DNA of 64,000 nucleotides. Origin: Lachnospiraceae bacterium. Lineage in GTDB: Bacteria; Bacillota; Clostridia; Lachnospirales; Lachnospiraceae. Position 1 is the stretch's first letter. The number at the start of each line of letters is the position of its first letter. This document shows, one piece after another, positions 14,547-22,626 of this stretch. Under the pieces are notes generated by a model. That model was given only the letters and a program-made list of their open reading frames with translations, was not told the DNA's origin and searched no databases. Made by a program: the position numbers and the translations under genes. The DNA lies in contig SVEQ01000008.1 of assembly GCA_015057325.1 (NCBI GenBank), positions 3,461 through 67,460 on the forward strand, given 5' to 3'.

Positions 14547-14800
14547 ATTCTCCCCATCCTCATCTATAAACAATCTTAATTTTATCATTCTTTACCGTTC
14601 ACAAACAAAACGTATAGTTCCTATGTAATCTTCATTGGAATATTACCCAGTCATATTTCCTATTTTTATAATTACTTCATTTCTATATTTGCCTATTCCC
14701 AAAATAACATATATTGATTTCTTAAAAAATACAGATGTAATAATCACGTCCAAGAATGTAATAATTATTTGTTTTCACTTTCCAGACCATGTAACTAACA
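14547..14800. other. Gene-free AT-rich stretch
   Basis: Divergent intergenic region between the HTH gene and the LRR/FHA/kinase operon. Frames here are short and lack ribosome-binding sites. I see no RNA gene. The regulatory elements at its right end are listed separately. Confidence 0.5.
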
Positions 14801-14829
14801 TTGACATTTCACATCATTTAAACTAGACT
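14801..14829 (+). promoter_or_regulatory. Strong promoter of the LRR/LytTR-FHA/FHA/kinase operon
   Basis: A consensus TTGACA (14801-14806), a 17-base spacer and TAGACT (14824-14829). The predicted start near 14836 is directly before the GTTATAAC array. Confidence 0.7.
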
Positions 14830-14839
14830 CAATACAAAA

Positions 14840-14908
14840 GTTATAACCAGTTATAACCGGAACCAAAAAGTTATAACCAGTTATAACTGAAATCATAAAA
14901 GCTATAAC
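14840..14908 (+). promoter_or_regulatory. Helically phased array of the palindrome GTTATAAC (operator)
   Basis: GTTATAAC, which is its own reverse complement, occurs at 14840, 14850, 14870 and 14880, with a one-mismatch copy GCTATAAC at 14901. Start-to-start distances are 10, 20, 10 and 21 bases, so all lie on one face of the helix. The array covers the predicted transcript start and leader and ends 15 bases before the ATG at 14924. This is typical of a cooperative multimeric DNA-binding protein. The LytTR-FHA protein in the same operon is the obvious candidate. Confidence 0.75.
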
Positions 14909-14923
14909 CGGTGGTGACGATTA

Positions 14924-16828
14924 ATGAATAAAATAGTTACATTTTTCAACTCCAGATTACTAAATAATCTTGTGATTTTTGTTATTGCAATTCTATACTT
15001 CAATGTGAATTCTGTTACAGGTCATGCTTATTCGTTGTCAGACGCACCTGTATCCTTTCATGAATTTCCTACAGCAGATAATATGGACACATTACACGTT
15101 CGAGACGATGGCAAACTTCAAGCCAATTGGATTATATATAGTGAAAACGAAGATGGAACCCTCACTGTAATTGGTTATGACAGAGAAATGCATGATTTGC
15201 TTTATGATTCAGAAAAAGATGCACTTAGATATTTGAATAACCCCCAAATTTCCGATCGAAATCTGTACAGTCTGTATATTTTTAATACCGTTGACGGGAA
15301 AAAAGTCACATCTATTGCTGATAATGCGTTTGAAGGTGAGGAGTTTTCAGGTATATATATTGACTCCGGCATCAACATAGGTAAAGGAGCTTTTCGCGAC
15401 ATTGTGATAGAGTTGCCCGCTTGTAATCCCCCAACAGTTGGCAATTGCATATGCATAGGCACCCCTTTGGTAGATGACAAAGGTGCTATAATTTTGTCAC
15501 AAGAAGATACTGGTTGTGCAATTAATGGACCTTTGCCCGTAAGCGGCGAGACGACAATTATTGATTCTTCAGCATTTGAAGGAATGGATATTAACTGTCC
15601 TGTAGTCATATGTTGCGACTGTATAATTAACAATTCGGCCTTCAAAAAAACTGCCATTGGTACTCCAAGCTTTTCTTTTGATATGACATATAATGCTTCT
15701 ATCGTCGGCAAGTTAGGAGCATCTGCATTCGAGAACTTCCGTGAAGCTTCAATGCAGAGTTACATACATTTGAATCTAAACAAAATCACAGATATAGGTT
15801 ATCGTGCCTTTTACAATTCAGGCGTCAGACAAATTACACTCCCCTCATCACTTCAACACTGTGACGATGAATGTTTTGAAGTTGGATCTCTTATTAGTAG
15901 TCGCAAACGCTACGAAAATATAGATATTTTTTTTGATGATCCCAACACCGACATTTCTATACTTAACCTCAAAGAAAATAGCAAGGCAATTCTACACATA
16001 AATAGCGACTCTCCTGCCATGGAATATTGCAATTCTCACGGCATAACATGGATTGATAATGTAACCGGCGAAAAACATATTCCTAGTGTTACCACTACTA
16101 ACCCCGACGATAACAACAACCCTTCCGGCGGCACCACTACTAACCCAGAGGATAACAACGACACTCCTTCCGGCGGCACCACTACTAACCCAGAGGATAA
16201 CAACGACACTCCTTCCGGCGGCGCTACAACCAACCCTGACGATGATGAAGAAACACCCACAACCGGCAGCAACAATTCTGGTAACAGCACGGACAAACAA
16301 CAAGAGAATAACTCTCCAAGTACTAACCAGACGAACAACAACAACAATAAGACTATCGTTGATAGTAATACCGAATACCTTATCAATCATGCATATTACA
16401 GAATAACCGGCAAAAATACTGTCACGTTCTTAAGGCCTGACAAAACTACATACAAAACAATTACCATTCCGGATTCTGTACGCATCAACAAAAAGACATA
16501 TAAGGTTACAAAAGTAGCAGACAGAGCGTGCTACAAAAACAAGAAATTAACCACAGTTAATATAGGTAATAACGTATCTGATATCGGCAATCATGCGTTT
16601 GCTAATTGTTCTTCTTTAACAGGTATACGTTTTGGAAAAAAAGCCAAAACATTGGGACTCAAAGTTCTGTATAACGACAGAAAACTAAAACGCATAACTT
16701 TCAAAGGAACAAAAATCAAATCGATTGGCAAATGCACTTTCAAAAACGTGCCATACTCCGTTAGCATCGTAGTTCCAAACAGCAAGGTCAAAAAGTATTC
16801 AAAGCTGATTAATTCTGCAAGCAAATAA
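14924..16828 (+). CDS. Secreted LRR_5 (BspA-type) surface protein with repeat linker
   Basis: 634 residues. A signal peptide/anchor (about 10-36) is followed by an LRR_5-like region with ITSIADNAFEGEEF and IGKGAFRDI-type units (about 110-340). A low-complexity Pro/Asn/Asp/Thr linker follows (about 385-480), built from 15-residue units. A C-terminal LRR_5 module (about 510-634: KVTKVADRACYKNKKLTTVNIG, cut short here) ends in a Lys-rich tail. No sortase motif is present. It is first in a tight operon with LytTR-FHA (12-base gap), zinc-ribbon-FHA and kinase genes, so its production is presumably linked to that phospho-signalling unit. Confidence 0.88.
   Translation: MNKIVTFFNSRLLNNLVIFVIAILYFNVNSVTGHAYSLSDAPVSFHEFPTADNMDTLHVRDDGKLQANWIIYSENEDGTLTVIGYDREMHDLLYDSEKDALRYLNNPQISDRNLYSLYIFNTVDGKKVTSIADNAFEGEEFSGIYIDSGINIGKGAFRDIVIELPACNPPTVGNCICIGTPLVDDKGAIILSQEDTGCAINGPLPVSGETTIIDSSAFEGMDINCPVVICCDCIINNSAFKKTAIGTPSFSFDMTYNASIVGKLGASAFENFREASMQSYIHLNLNKITDIGYRAFYNSGVRQITLPSSLQHCDDECFEVGSLISSRKRYENIDIFFDDPNTDISILNLKENSKAILHINSDSPAMEYCNSHGITWIDNVTGEKHIPSVTTTNPDDNNNPSGGTTTNPEDNNDTPSGGTTTNPEDNNDTPSGGATTNPDDDEETPTTGSNNSGNSTDKQQENNSPSTNQTNNNNNKTIVDSNTEYLINHAYYRITGKNTVTFLRPDKTTYKTITIPDSVRINKKTYKVTKVADRACYKNKKLTTVNIGNNVSDIGNHAFANCSSLTGIRFGKKAKTLGLKVLYNDRKLKRITFKGTKIKSIGKCTFKNVPYSVSIVVPNSKVKKYSKLINSASK
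16091..16267 (+). repeat. 45-bp tandem repeats encoding the Thr/Asn/Pro linker
   Basis: Four units begin at 16091, 16133, 16178 and 16223. Units two and three are identical over 45 bases, the first is 42 bases, and the fourth is diverged. Each encodes TTTNPEDNNDTPSGG or a variant. The number of units is likely to vary by slippage. Confidence 0.9.
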
Positions 16829-16839
16829 AAGGTGACGTA

Positions 16840-17553
16840 ATGAACGGTAACATTTACACAAACGATAAAAATGAAATAATGTTTGGTTTCTCTTGTTGTG
16901 GACATTACTATCATATTCTTCTTAAGGACATTCTCTACTTTGAAAGTGCAGGGCGCAAATGCATCCTTCACACATCGGAGAGCATAACCACCTACAGCTT
17001 CTACGGAAAATTAGGCGATGTCGCAGATACACTTTCAGATTACGGTTTTATCAGATGCCATCAGAGTTACCTTGTATCGGTTGCTCACGCGACAGATTAT
17101 CACAAAGGATATATCACCGTAGGCGGGCATCCAATATCTGTCAGCGAAAAATATCGCAGGAACATTATTGACCTTTTTTGTGATAATCAATCAACCGAAT
17201 ATCTCACAGACAAAAAAAATAAAACCACTGGAAACAATCCAATCGGTGTTTTGGTGTGTATTAGCGGCCAATATAAAGGCTCAATAATAAGAATATATTC
17301 TGATATTACATACGAGATTGGAAGAGACGAAAAAGAATGTGAAATAGTAATCCGTCTCCCATATGTGAGCAGAAAACATTTATCCCTTACATATCGCAAC
17401 GATGGAACTTATGAAATAAACGACCACTCACATAACGGAACATACCTTATCCATGATGATGACCGTGCAGAGAAATTAACTGCAGATAATATCGTGCCAT
17501 CTGGTTCTGTCATATGCTTCGGAGACCGTTCGCTGCAATATCGTCTTATTTAA
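16840..17553 (+). CDS. LytTR DNA-binding domain fused to an FHA domain
   Basis: 237 residues. Residues about 8-112 are a LytTR domain (LKDILYFESAGRKCILHT, YGKLGDVADTL, FIRCHQSYLVSV). No receiver domain precedes it. Residues about 135-237 are an FHA domain with the phosphothreonine-binding set: YEIGRDE, VSRKH and HNGTY. So phosphopeptide recognition is joined directly to DNA binding. The gene lies 11 bases before the zinc-ribbon-FHA gene and is in the same operon as a Ser/Thr kinase, the likely source of the phosphothreonine. Self-regulation through the GTTATAAC array is inferred. LytTR plus FHA is an unusual pairing. Confidence 0.9.
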   Translation: MNGNIYTNDKNEIMFGFSCCGHYYHILLKDILYFESAGRKCILHTSESITTYSFYGKLGDVADTLSDYGFIRCHQSYLVSVAHATDYHKGYITVGGHPISVSEKYRRNIIDLFCDNQSTEYLTDKKNKTTGNNPIGVLVCISGQYKGSIIRIYSDITYEIGRDEKECEIVIRLPYVSRKHLSLTYRNDGTYEINDHSHNGTYLIHDDDRAEKLTADNIVPSGSVICFGDRSLQYRLI

Positions 17554-17563
17554 GGAGAAACAT

Positions 17564-18085
17564 ATGAATCTTATCAAATGCCCTAACAACCATTTTTATA
17601 ATGCTGATCATTTTCCTTCCTGCCCTCATTGTGCCAACACTGATTCTTCAGACAGCACTAATTACAATACAAACGAATCTGATATAAACACCTCTCCTGT
17701 AGAACGTAACATCGAAGAAATGCAGTCGCAGAATAAACATATGTTAGCCGGCTGGCTCGTGTGTATAGACGGAGCAGAATACGGCAAATACTATCCTCTT
17801 TTCTGCGGAAGTAACGCTATAGGACGTGGTGCAAATATGGATGTACAAATAACATCAGACGTAGAAATCAGCAGACAAACACATGCAGAAATTATATATG
17901 ATGCTGACCGCATCACCTATTCTATAGTAGTTAACCGAAGTTCCAATCCGGTATATGTTAACGGGGCAATAATTACCACTGATACAGACAAACCATTTCC
18001 ACTTCAGGACAGAGACCGCATTCGAATCGGCTCTCATACATTTATATTAGCAACATTTTGCAACAACGATTTCTCATGGAGGTAA
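17564..18085 (+). CDS. Zinc-ribbon protein with FHA domain
   Basis: 173 residues. The N-terminus (about 5-24) has Cys6 and the pair CPHC, a small ribbon that may use His as an extra ligand. After a Ser/Asn/Thr-rich linker (about 26-55) comes an FHA domain (about 62-165) with GRG, ISRQTH and VYVNG at the expected phosphothreonine-binding positions. GGAGAAACAT precedes the ATG. It is a soluble adaptor likely to bind phosphorylated partners of the kinase encoded six bases downstream. A threonine-rich linker could itself be the kinase target. Confidence 0.88.
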   Translation: MNLIKCPNNHFYNADHFPSCPHCANTDSSDSTNYNTNESDINTSPVERNIEEMQSQNKHMLAGWLVCIDGAEYGKYYPLFCGSNAIGRGANMDVQITSDVEISRQTHAEIIYDADRITYSIVVNRSSNPVYVNGAIITTDTDKPFPLQDRDRIRIGSHTFILATFCNNDFSWR

Positions 18086-18090
18086 TTAGC

Positions 18091-19638
18091 ATGTCACAGG
18101 ACAAGCTGTCACACACACTTCCAACCGGATATATTCTTCATGACATTTTCGAAATCGAAAGCGTAATCGGCGAAGGAGGTTTCGGAATTACTTATCGTGC
18201 AAAAAATCTTGCAGCAAAACCACAAGACAAATCCAAAACTTCCGATATATCGCAAGTAGCTATCAAAGAGTATTATCCCCTTGGCGTTGCCACCAGAGAT
18301 AATCACAATAACAATCCCTATGCGGTTACTCATTACAAAGGCGAGCTGGAAATCGCATTTAATAAAGGTCTAGATCGCTTCAGACAAGAAGCCTACCTCC
18401 TCAAGGAATTTGAGGATTTGGACAGTATCGTAACAGTTCTGGATATCTTTGAGGAAAACAATACAACTTATATTGTAATGGAATACATAGAAGGACTTAC
18501 TATAAAGAAGCTTGTCGAGCAGGAGGGACGCCTGCCTTATCCCGAGTTTATGGAACTTATCACCCCATTACTCCACGACATGAGCCACATTCACAGCAAA
18601 GGGCTTATCCACAGGGATATTAGTCCCGACAATCTGTTGATTGGAACAGATAATCGGTTACATCTTATAGATTTTGGTTCTGCTAATCACAATAACCTAA
18701 AGAGCACAAAAACATTTACCGTTATATTAAAAGCCGGCTACGCTCCACCCGAGCAATACTCGCCGAAAGGCAAAATCGGTCCCTGGACAGATGTTTACGG
18801 TCTGTGTGCGGTTTTTTATTTTGCACTTACCGGTCACACACCAACCGATTCTCTCCAAAGAATGCAGATAAAGGAATCGGAAACTCACGATAATGATATT
18901 GAAAATGATCTTAAACATGCCATTGACCTACCTCCACATGCAGCACACGTTATTGCGCAGGGATTAAGTCTTTCCTACAAAGAGCGCTATCCTTCCGTGC
19001 AAATGCTATATAACGCATTGACAACGCCGCCCGTAACAAACGACAATGTCACGGCAATTCATATCCACGAAGACAAGCCAAAAGTCAAACGTACGTACAA
19101 AACACCCGTATTGTTTGCATGCATTTTCGCTCTTTTCACTATTGTATTACTTGTGAATTATTATCACGCGTATGATTTGTCAAAATTAAAAGCAGAAAGC
19201 AATCTTACTTTTACCAATGAAAATCTGATTCCAACATCGGGACATTTAACATCGTTACATAATTATATAGAAGATTATTCAAAAGAAATCGAAGAACAAT
19301 ATAAAATATTAAATATGATTGGAGTGGTTGGAACAAACCTTACAGATGCCAAAAGTAATCTAAACGAATTGGATTCAAACATTGAAGTCAATACGACAAG
19401 TGATTACAGCGATGCATATCCCAAAGATACCGTTATTGCACAAAGTATTGCTCCCAATACACCATTTACCAAAGGTAATATTTCAAGTATTACCTTAACC
19501 ATAAGTCTTGGCACAAAGCCTGTTAACAAAACCGCCCAAAGCAGCAACGGCAAATCAAGTAAAAGCAATAAGAAATCCTATAACGTTACAGGCACCAAAA
19601 AGGATGATGGATACACCACCATCCATATCGGTGATTGA
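18091..19638 (+). CDS. Transmembrane Ser/Thr protein kinase with PASTA-like ectodomain
   Basis: The start is ATG at 18091 after TGGAGGTAATTAGC. 515 residues. The kinase domain (about 13-310) has the glycine loop GEGGFG (27-32), catalytic Lys59 (VAIK), HRDISPDN (174-181, Asp176), DFG (194-196) and GYAPPEQ in the activation segment. The usual LKP after HRD is ISP, seen in many clostridial kinases, and key residues are intact. A single TM (about 340-362) leads to an extracellular tail with one PASTA-like domain (about 405-480). It is last in the operon, before a terminator. No PP2C phosphatase is adjacent. Confidence 0.93.
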   Translation: MSQDKLSHTLPTGYILHDIFEIESVIGEGGFGITYRAKNLAAKPQDKSKTSDISQVAIKEYYPLGVATRDNHNNNPYAVTHYKGELEIAFNKGLDRFRQEAYLLKEFEDLDSIVTVLDIFEENNTTYIVMEYIEGLTIKKLVEQEGRLPYPEFMELITPLLHDMSHIHSKGLIHRDISPDNLLIGTDNRLHLIDFGSANHNNLKSTKTFTVILKAGYAPPEQYSPKGKIGPWTDVYGLCAVFYFALTGHTPTDSLQRMQIKESETHDNDIENDLKHAIDLPPHAAHVIAQGLSLSYKERYPSVQMLYNALTTPPVTNDNVTAIHIHEDKPKVKRTYKTPVLFACIFALFTIVLLVNYYHAYDLSKLKAESNLTFTNENLIPTSGHLTSLHNYIEDYSKEIEEQYKILNMIGVVGTNLTDAKSNLNELDSNIEVNTTSDYSDAYPKDTVIAQSIAPNTPFTKGNISSITLTISLGTKPVNKTAQSSNGKSSKSNKKSYNVTGTKKDDGYTTIHIGD

Positions 19639-19709
19639 GCTCATTTTCACTATTTGTGCCTATCATTTACACCGACAACTACATGTTGTGTTCGGAGGGC
19701 AAGTTCAAG

Positions 19710-19721
19710 ATTGTATACAAT
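19710..19721. promoter_or_regulatory. 12-bp palindrome ATTGTATACAAT upstream of pfl
   Basis: A perfect palindrome, itself flanked by GGGCAA (19697-19702) and TTGCCC (19723-19728). The core TGTATACAAT recurs at 19834-19843, inside the spacer of the pfl promoter. This looks like a two-site operator for a dimeric repressor, but I cannot name the regulator. Confidence 0.5.
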
Positions 19722-19779
19722 TTTGCCCATTGCAGAATTATTGATTTTTCTAGGTTTTTGAGATTTTTTCGATTTTTAG

Positions 19780-19826
19780 ACCGCATTTTTTGTACTTGAA
19801 AAAATACAATAAATGCGGTTTTTTCC
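19780..19826 (+). terminator. Terminator of the FHA/kinase operon
   Basis: ACCGCATTT...TTGTA pairs with TACAA...AAATGCGGT around CTTGAAAAAA, and is followed by TTTTTT. It ends only two bases before the -35 box of the pfl promoter. Confidence 0.85.
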
Positions 19827-19827
19827 G

Positions 19828-19856
19828 TTGACGTGTATACAATTTGAAACTATAAT
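19828..19856 (+). promoter_or_regulatory. Promoter of the pyruvate formate-lyase operon
   Basis: TTGACG (19828-19833), 17 bases, TATAAT (19851-19856). The spacer contains TGTATACAAT, a 10-of-12 match to the palindrome at 19710, so regulator binding would block polymerase. Confidence 0.85.
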
Positions 19857-19869
19857 GAAAGCATGAAGA

Positions 19870-19897
19870 GACTACCGACCGGAAACTCTTGGTAGTC
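19870..19897 (+). promoter_or_regulatory. 5' leader hairpin of pflB mRNA
   Basis: GACTACC (19870-19876) pairs with GGTAGTC (19891-19897). It lies about 10 nt from the predicted start site and may protect the 5' end of a highly expressed mRNA. AAAGGAGG follows about 20 bases on. Confidence 0.5.
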
Positions 19898-19934
19898 ATC
19901 ATAATTTTATATTTCAAAGGAGGATTTTTAAATC

Positions 19935-21980
19935 ATGATGAAATCGGAAGCATGGAATGGTTTCAATGGCGGAAACTGGGAGAGGTTCGTCGACGTACGT
20001 GACTTTATTCAGAAGAACTACACTCCATATGAAGGTGATGACACTTTCTTAACAGGCCCTACACAGAACACAAAGGATCTTTGGGCACAGGTTATGGATC
20101 TTACAAAGAAGGAAAGAGAAGCAGGCGGTGTGCTTGATATGGATACAAAGGTTGTTTCTACTTTAACTTCTCACGGTGCAGGATATCTTGATAAGGACAA
20201 AGAGACAATCGTTGGTTTCCAGACAGATGCTCCTTTCAAGAGAGGAATGAACGTATACGGTGGACTTCGTATGGCTATGAAGGCTTGCGAGGATAACGGA
20301 TACAAAGTAGACGATGAAATCGTAGAGTTCTTCTCTAAGCATAGAAAGACACATAACGAAGGTGTATTCGACGTTTACGATGCTGAGATCAGAAAATGCC
20401 GTACAAACCATATCGTAACAGGACTTCCGGATGCTTACGGACGTGGACGTATCATCGGCGACTACAGAAGAGTTGCTCTTTATGGTACAGATTATCTTAT
20501 TGAAGATAAGATGGCACAGAAGGAATCATTTGGTACAGTTTACACTGATGATGTAATCAGAGGTAAAGAAGAGATTGCAGAGCAGATCAAGGCTCTTAAG
20601 GAATTAACAAAGATGGCAAGCTTCTACGGCTTCGATATTTCTAAGCCTGCTACAAACGTACAGGAAGCTATCCAGTGGACATACTTCGGTTATCTCGGAG
20701 CAGTTAAGGAGCAGAACGGTGCTGCAATGTCACTTGGACGTACAGCTACATTCTTAGACTGCTACGCTGAGAGAGACTTGAAGGCTGGTAAGTTTACTGA
20801 GGAGCAGATTCAGGAGTTCGTTGATCATTTCGTAATGAAGCTTCGTTGCGTTAAGTTTGCTCGTACACCTGAGTACAACCAGATCTTCGCTGGTGACCCG
20901 GTTTGGGTAACTGAGTCATTAGGTGGTATGGGTGTTGACGGACGTACACTTGTTTCTAAGATGAGCTTCCGTTACCTTAACACTCTTAACAACTTAGGTA
21001 CAGCACCGGAGCCGAACTTAACAGTTCTCTGGTCAACACGTCTTCCTCTTGGATGGAAGCAGTTCTGTGCTAAGATGTCAATCAAGTCATCTTCTATCCA
21101 GTACGAGAATGATGATATGATGAGACCTATCCACGGTGATGACTACGGTATCGCTTGTTGCGTATCTTCAATGGTTATCGGTAAAGAGATGCAGTTCTTC
21201 GGAGCTCGTGCAAACCTTGCAAAATGTCTCCTTTACGCTATCAACGGTGGTGTTGATGAGTGTACAGGCGTACAGGTAGGTCCTAAGTACCGTCCTGTAG
21301 AGGGTGACGTTCTTGATTATGATGATGTAATGGCTAAGTTCGACGACATGATGGAATGGCTTGCTAAAGTTTACGTTAGCGCACTTAACATCATCCACTA
21401 TATGCATGACAAGTATGCTTATGAGAGAATCCAGATGGCTTTACATGATAGAGACGTTAAGAGATACTTCGCAACAGGTGTTGCAGGTCTTTCAATCGTT
21501 GCTGACTCATTATCAGCAATCAAATACGCTAAGGTTAAGCCGGTTCGTAACGAGCAGGGTATCGTAGTAAGCTACGAGACAGAGGGAGATTTCCCTAAAT
21601 ATGGTAACAACGATGATCGTGTTGACGAGATTGCTACTTACATTGTTACAACATTTATGGATAAGATCAGAAAACAGCACGTTTACAGAAATGGTGTTCC
21701 TACACAGTCAATTCTTACAATTACTTCTAACGTAACATATGGTAAGAATACTGGTGACACACCTTGTGGACGTAAGCATGGTGCACCATTCGCACCTGGT
21801 GCTAACCCACTTCACAAGAGAGATACTCACGGTGCAGTAGCTTCACTTGCATCAGTTGCTAAGATTCCTTTCAAGGATGCTCAGGATGGTATTTCTAATA
21901 CATTCTCAATCATCCCTGGAGCTCTTGGTAAAGAGGATCAGGTATTTGCAGGAGATATCGATATCGACCTTAGCAAATAA
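19935..21980 (+). CDS. pflB: Pyruvate formate-lyase core lacking the glycyl-radical domain
   Basis: 681 residues, against about 740-760 for ordinary PFL. It contains the family's barrel and the active-site pair Cys408-Cys409 (YGIACCVSS). It ends after [12 protein letters not shown] and DIDIDLSK, so the C-terminal segment with RVSGYAV is absent. That segment is encoded separately at 22290-22535. PFL cleaves pyruvate plus CoA to acetyl-CoA and formate in the cytoplasm, using a glycyl radical. I choose the first of two adjacent ATGs because it is closer to AAAGGAGG. Codon use is that of a highly expressed gene. No pflA activase gene is in the window. The function must depend on assembly with the small protein. 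Confidence 0.93.
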   Translation: MMKSEAWNGFNGGNWERFVDVRDFIQKNYTPYEGDDTFLTGPTQNTKDLWAQVMDLTKKEREAGGVLDMDTKVVSTLTSHGAGYLDKDKETIVGFQTDAPFKRGMNVYGGLRMAMKACEDNGYKVDDEIVEFFSKHRKTHNEGVFDVYDAEIRKCRTNHIVTGLPDAYGRGRIIGDYRRVALYGTDYLIEDKMAQKESFGTVYTDDVIRGKEEIAEQIKALKELTKMASFYGFDISKPATNVQEAIQWTYFGYLGAVKEQNGAAMSLGRTATFLDCYAERDLKAGKFTEEQIQEFVDHFVMKLRCVKFARTPEYNQIFAGDPVWVTESLGGMGVDGRTLVSKMSFRYLNTLNNLGTAPEPNLTVLWSTRLPLGWKQFCAKMSIKSSSIQYENDDMMRPIHGDDYGIACCVSSMVIGKEMQFFGARANLAKCLLYAINGGVDECTGVQVGPKYRPVEGDVLDYDDVMAKFDDMMEWLAKVYVSALNIIHYMHDKYAYERIQMALHDRDVKRYFATGVAGLSIVADSLSAIKYAKVKPVRNEQGIVVSYETEGDFPKYGNNDDRVDEIATYIVTTFMDKIRKQHVYRNGVPTQSILTITSNVTYGKNTGDTPCGRKHGAPFAPGANPLHKRDTHGAVASLASVAKIPFKDAQDGISNTFSIIPGALGKEDQVFAGDIDIDLSK

Positions 21981-22024
21981 TTAACAGGTAAACGCATACA
22001 GAAACAGTTCGTGGAGGTATTGTT

Positions 22025-22240
22025 ATGGAAGATAAGAATCAGGTAGATGACATTGTAGCTATGTTAGATAACATGATGGGCAGCGGTCACGGACATGTAA
22101 ATGTTTCTGTGGATGATACCGTTGCAGCAGGCGAGAAATCCGAGGTTACACTCGGTTGTACCGATTGTGCCAAGGGTGACCTCGCATGCAGCGTTCCTAC
22201 TCTCATGGAGGGTATGGATGAAGAACTTCATCAGGATTAA
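22025..22240 (+). CDS. 71-residue Cys-bearing paralogue of the glycyl-radical domain N-terminus
   Basis: A strong site (GTGGAGGTATTGTT) precedes the ATG. Residues 6-28 (QVDDIVAMLDNMMGSGHGHVN...) align with residues 8-30 of the 81-residue radical protein ([21 protein letters not shown]...). After that the glycine-loop half is replaced by LGCTDCAKGDLACSVP, giving Cys45, Cys48 and Cys55 (CxxC-x6-C). So it is a homologue with no radical glycine, possibly a metal/FeS or redox module, a placeholder protecting the core, or an assembly factor. Its position between the core and the radical-domain gene in one operon argues for a role in PFL. Confidence 0.8.
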   Translation: MEDKNQVDDIVAMLDNMMGSGHGHVNVSVDDTVAAGEKSEVTLGCTDCAKGDLACSVPTLMEGMDEELHQD

Positions 22241-22289
22241 TCCTGTTGTAACAAATATCGTATAATTATAATTAAAGGAGGACGATGTA

Positions 22290-22535
22290 ATGGCAGCAAC
22301 CAATACACAGCAGATCGATAACTTAGTTAACATGTTAGACGGATATGTAGCAGAAGGTGGATATCACCTTAATGTTAACGTACTTAACCGTGAGACATTA
22401 TTAGACGCTCAGGCTCATCCTGAGAACTACCCACAGCTTACAATCCGTGTTTCAGGATACGCTGTTAACTTCATCAAGTTAACACCTGAACAGCAGGCAG
22501 ACGTTATCTCAAGAACATTCCATGAGTCTATGTAA
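22290..22535 (+). CDS. Autonomous glycyl-radical domain of PFL (GrcA/YfiD-like)
   Basis: 81 residues after AAAGGAGGACGATGTA. The sequence matches the last ~80 residues of standard [41 protein letters not shown], then RVSGYAVNF with radical Gly56, and a conserved end ([13 protein letters not shown]). In Escherichia coli YfiD/GrcA is a stand-alone spare domain that rescues oxygen-cleaved PFL. Here the core enzyme has no such domain of its own, so this protein should be obligatory. It is the last gene before a strong terminator. Confidence 0.93.
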   Translation: MAATNTQQIDNLVNMLDGYVAEGGYHLNVNVLNRETLLDAQAHPENYPQLTIRVSGYAVNFIKLTPEQQADVISRTFHESM

Positions 22536-22562
22536 TTAACTTCGAGATAAACTATATTTCAT

Positions 22563-22595
22563 ACAGGCAAGGACGTCGTCCTTGCCTGTTCTTTT
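22563..22595 (+). terminator. Terminator of the pfl operon
   Basis: ACAGGCAAGGAC and GTCCTTGCCTGT form a perfect 12-bp stem with a three-base loop, followed by TCTTTTCT. Confidence 0.93.
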
Positions 22596-22626
22596 CTAAA
22601 TTGCTATTTAATGCACTTTTATTCTT

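Noticed and set aside
14840-14908. Replication iterons
   Set aside because: No Rep or DnaA-like gene or DnaA boxes are nearby, and the array sits on a promoter start site directly before a coding sequence.
15992-16390. Minus-strand ORFs opposite the repeat linker
   Set aside because: They are products of the 45-bp repeat on the coding strand and lack translation signals.
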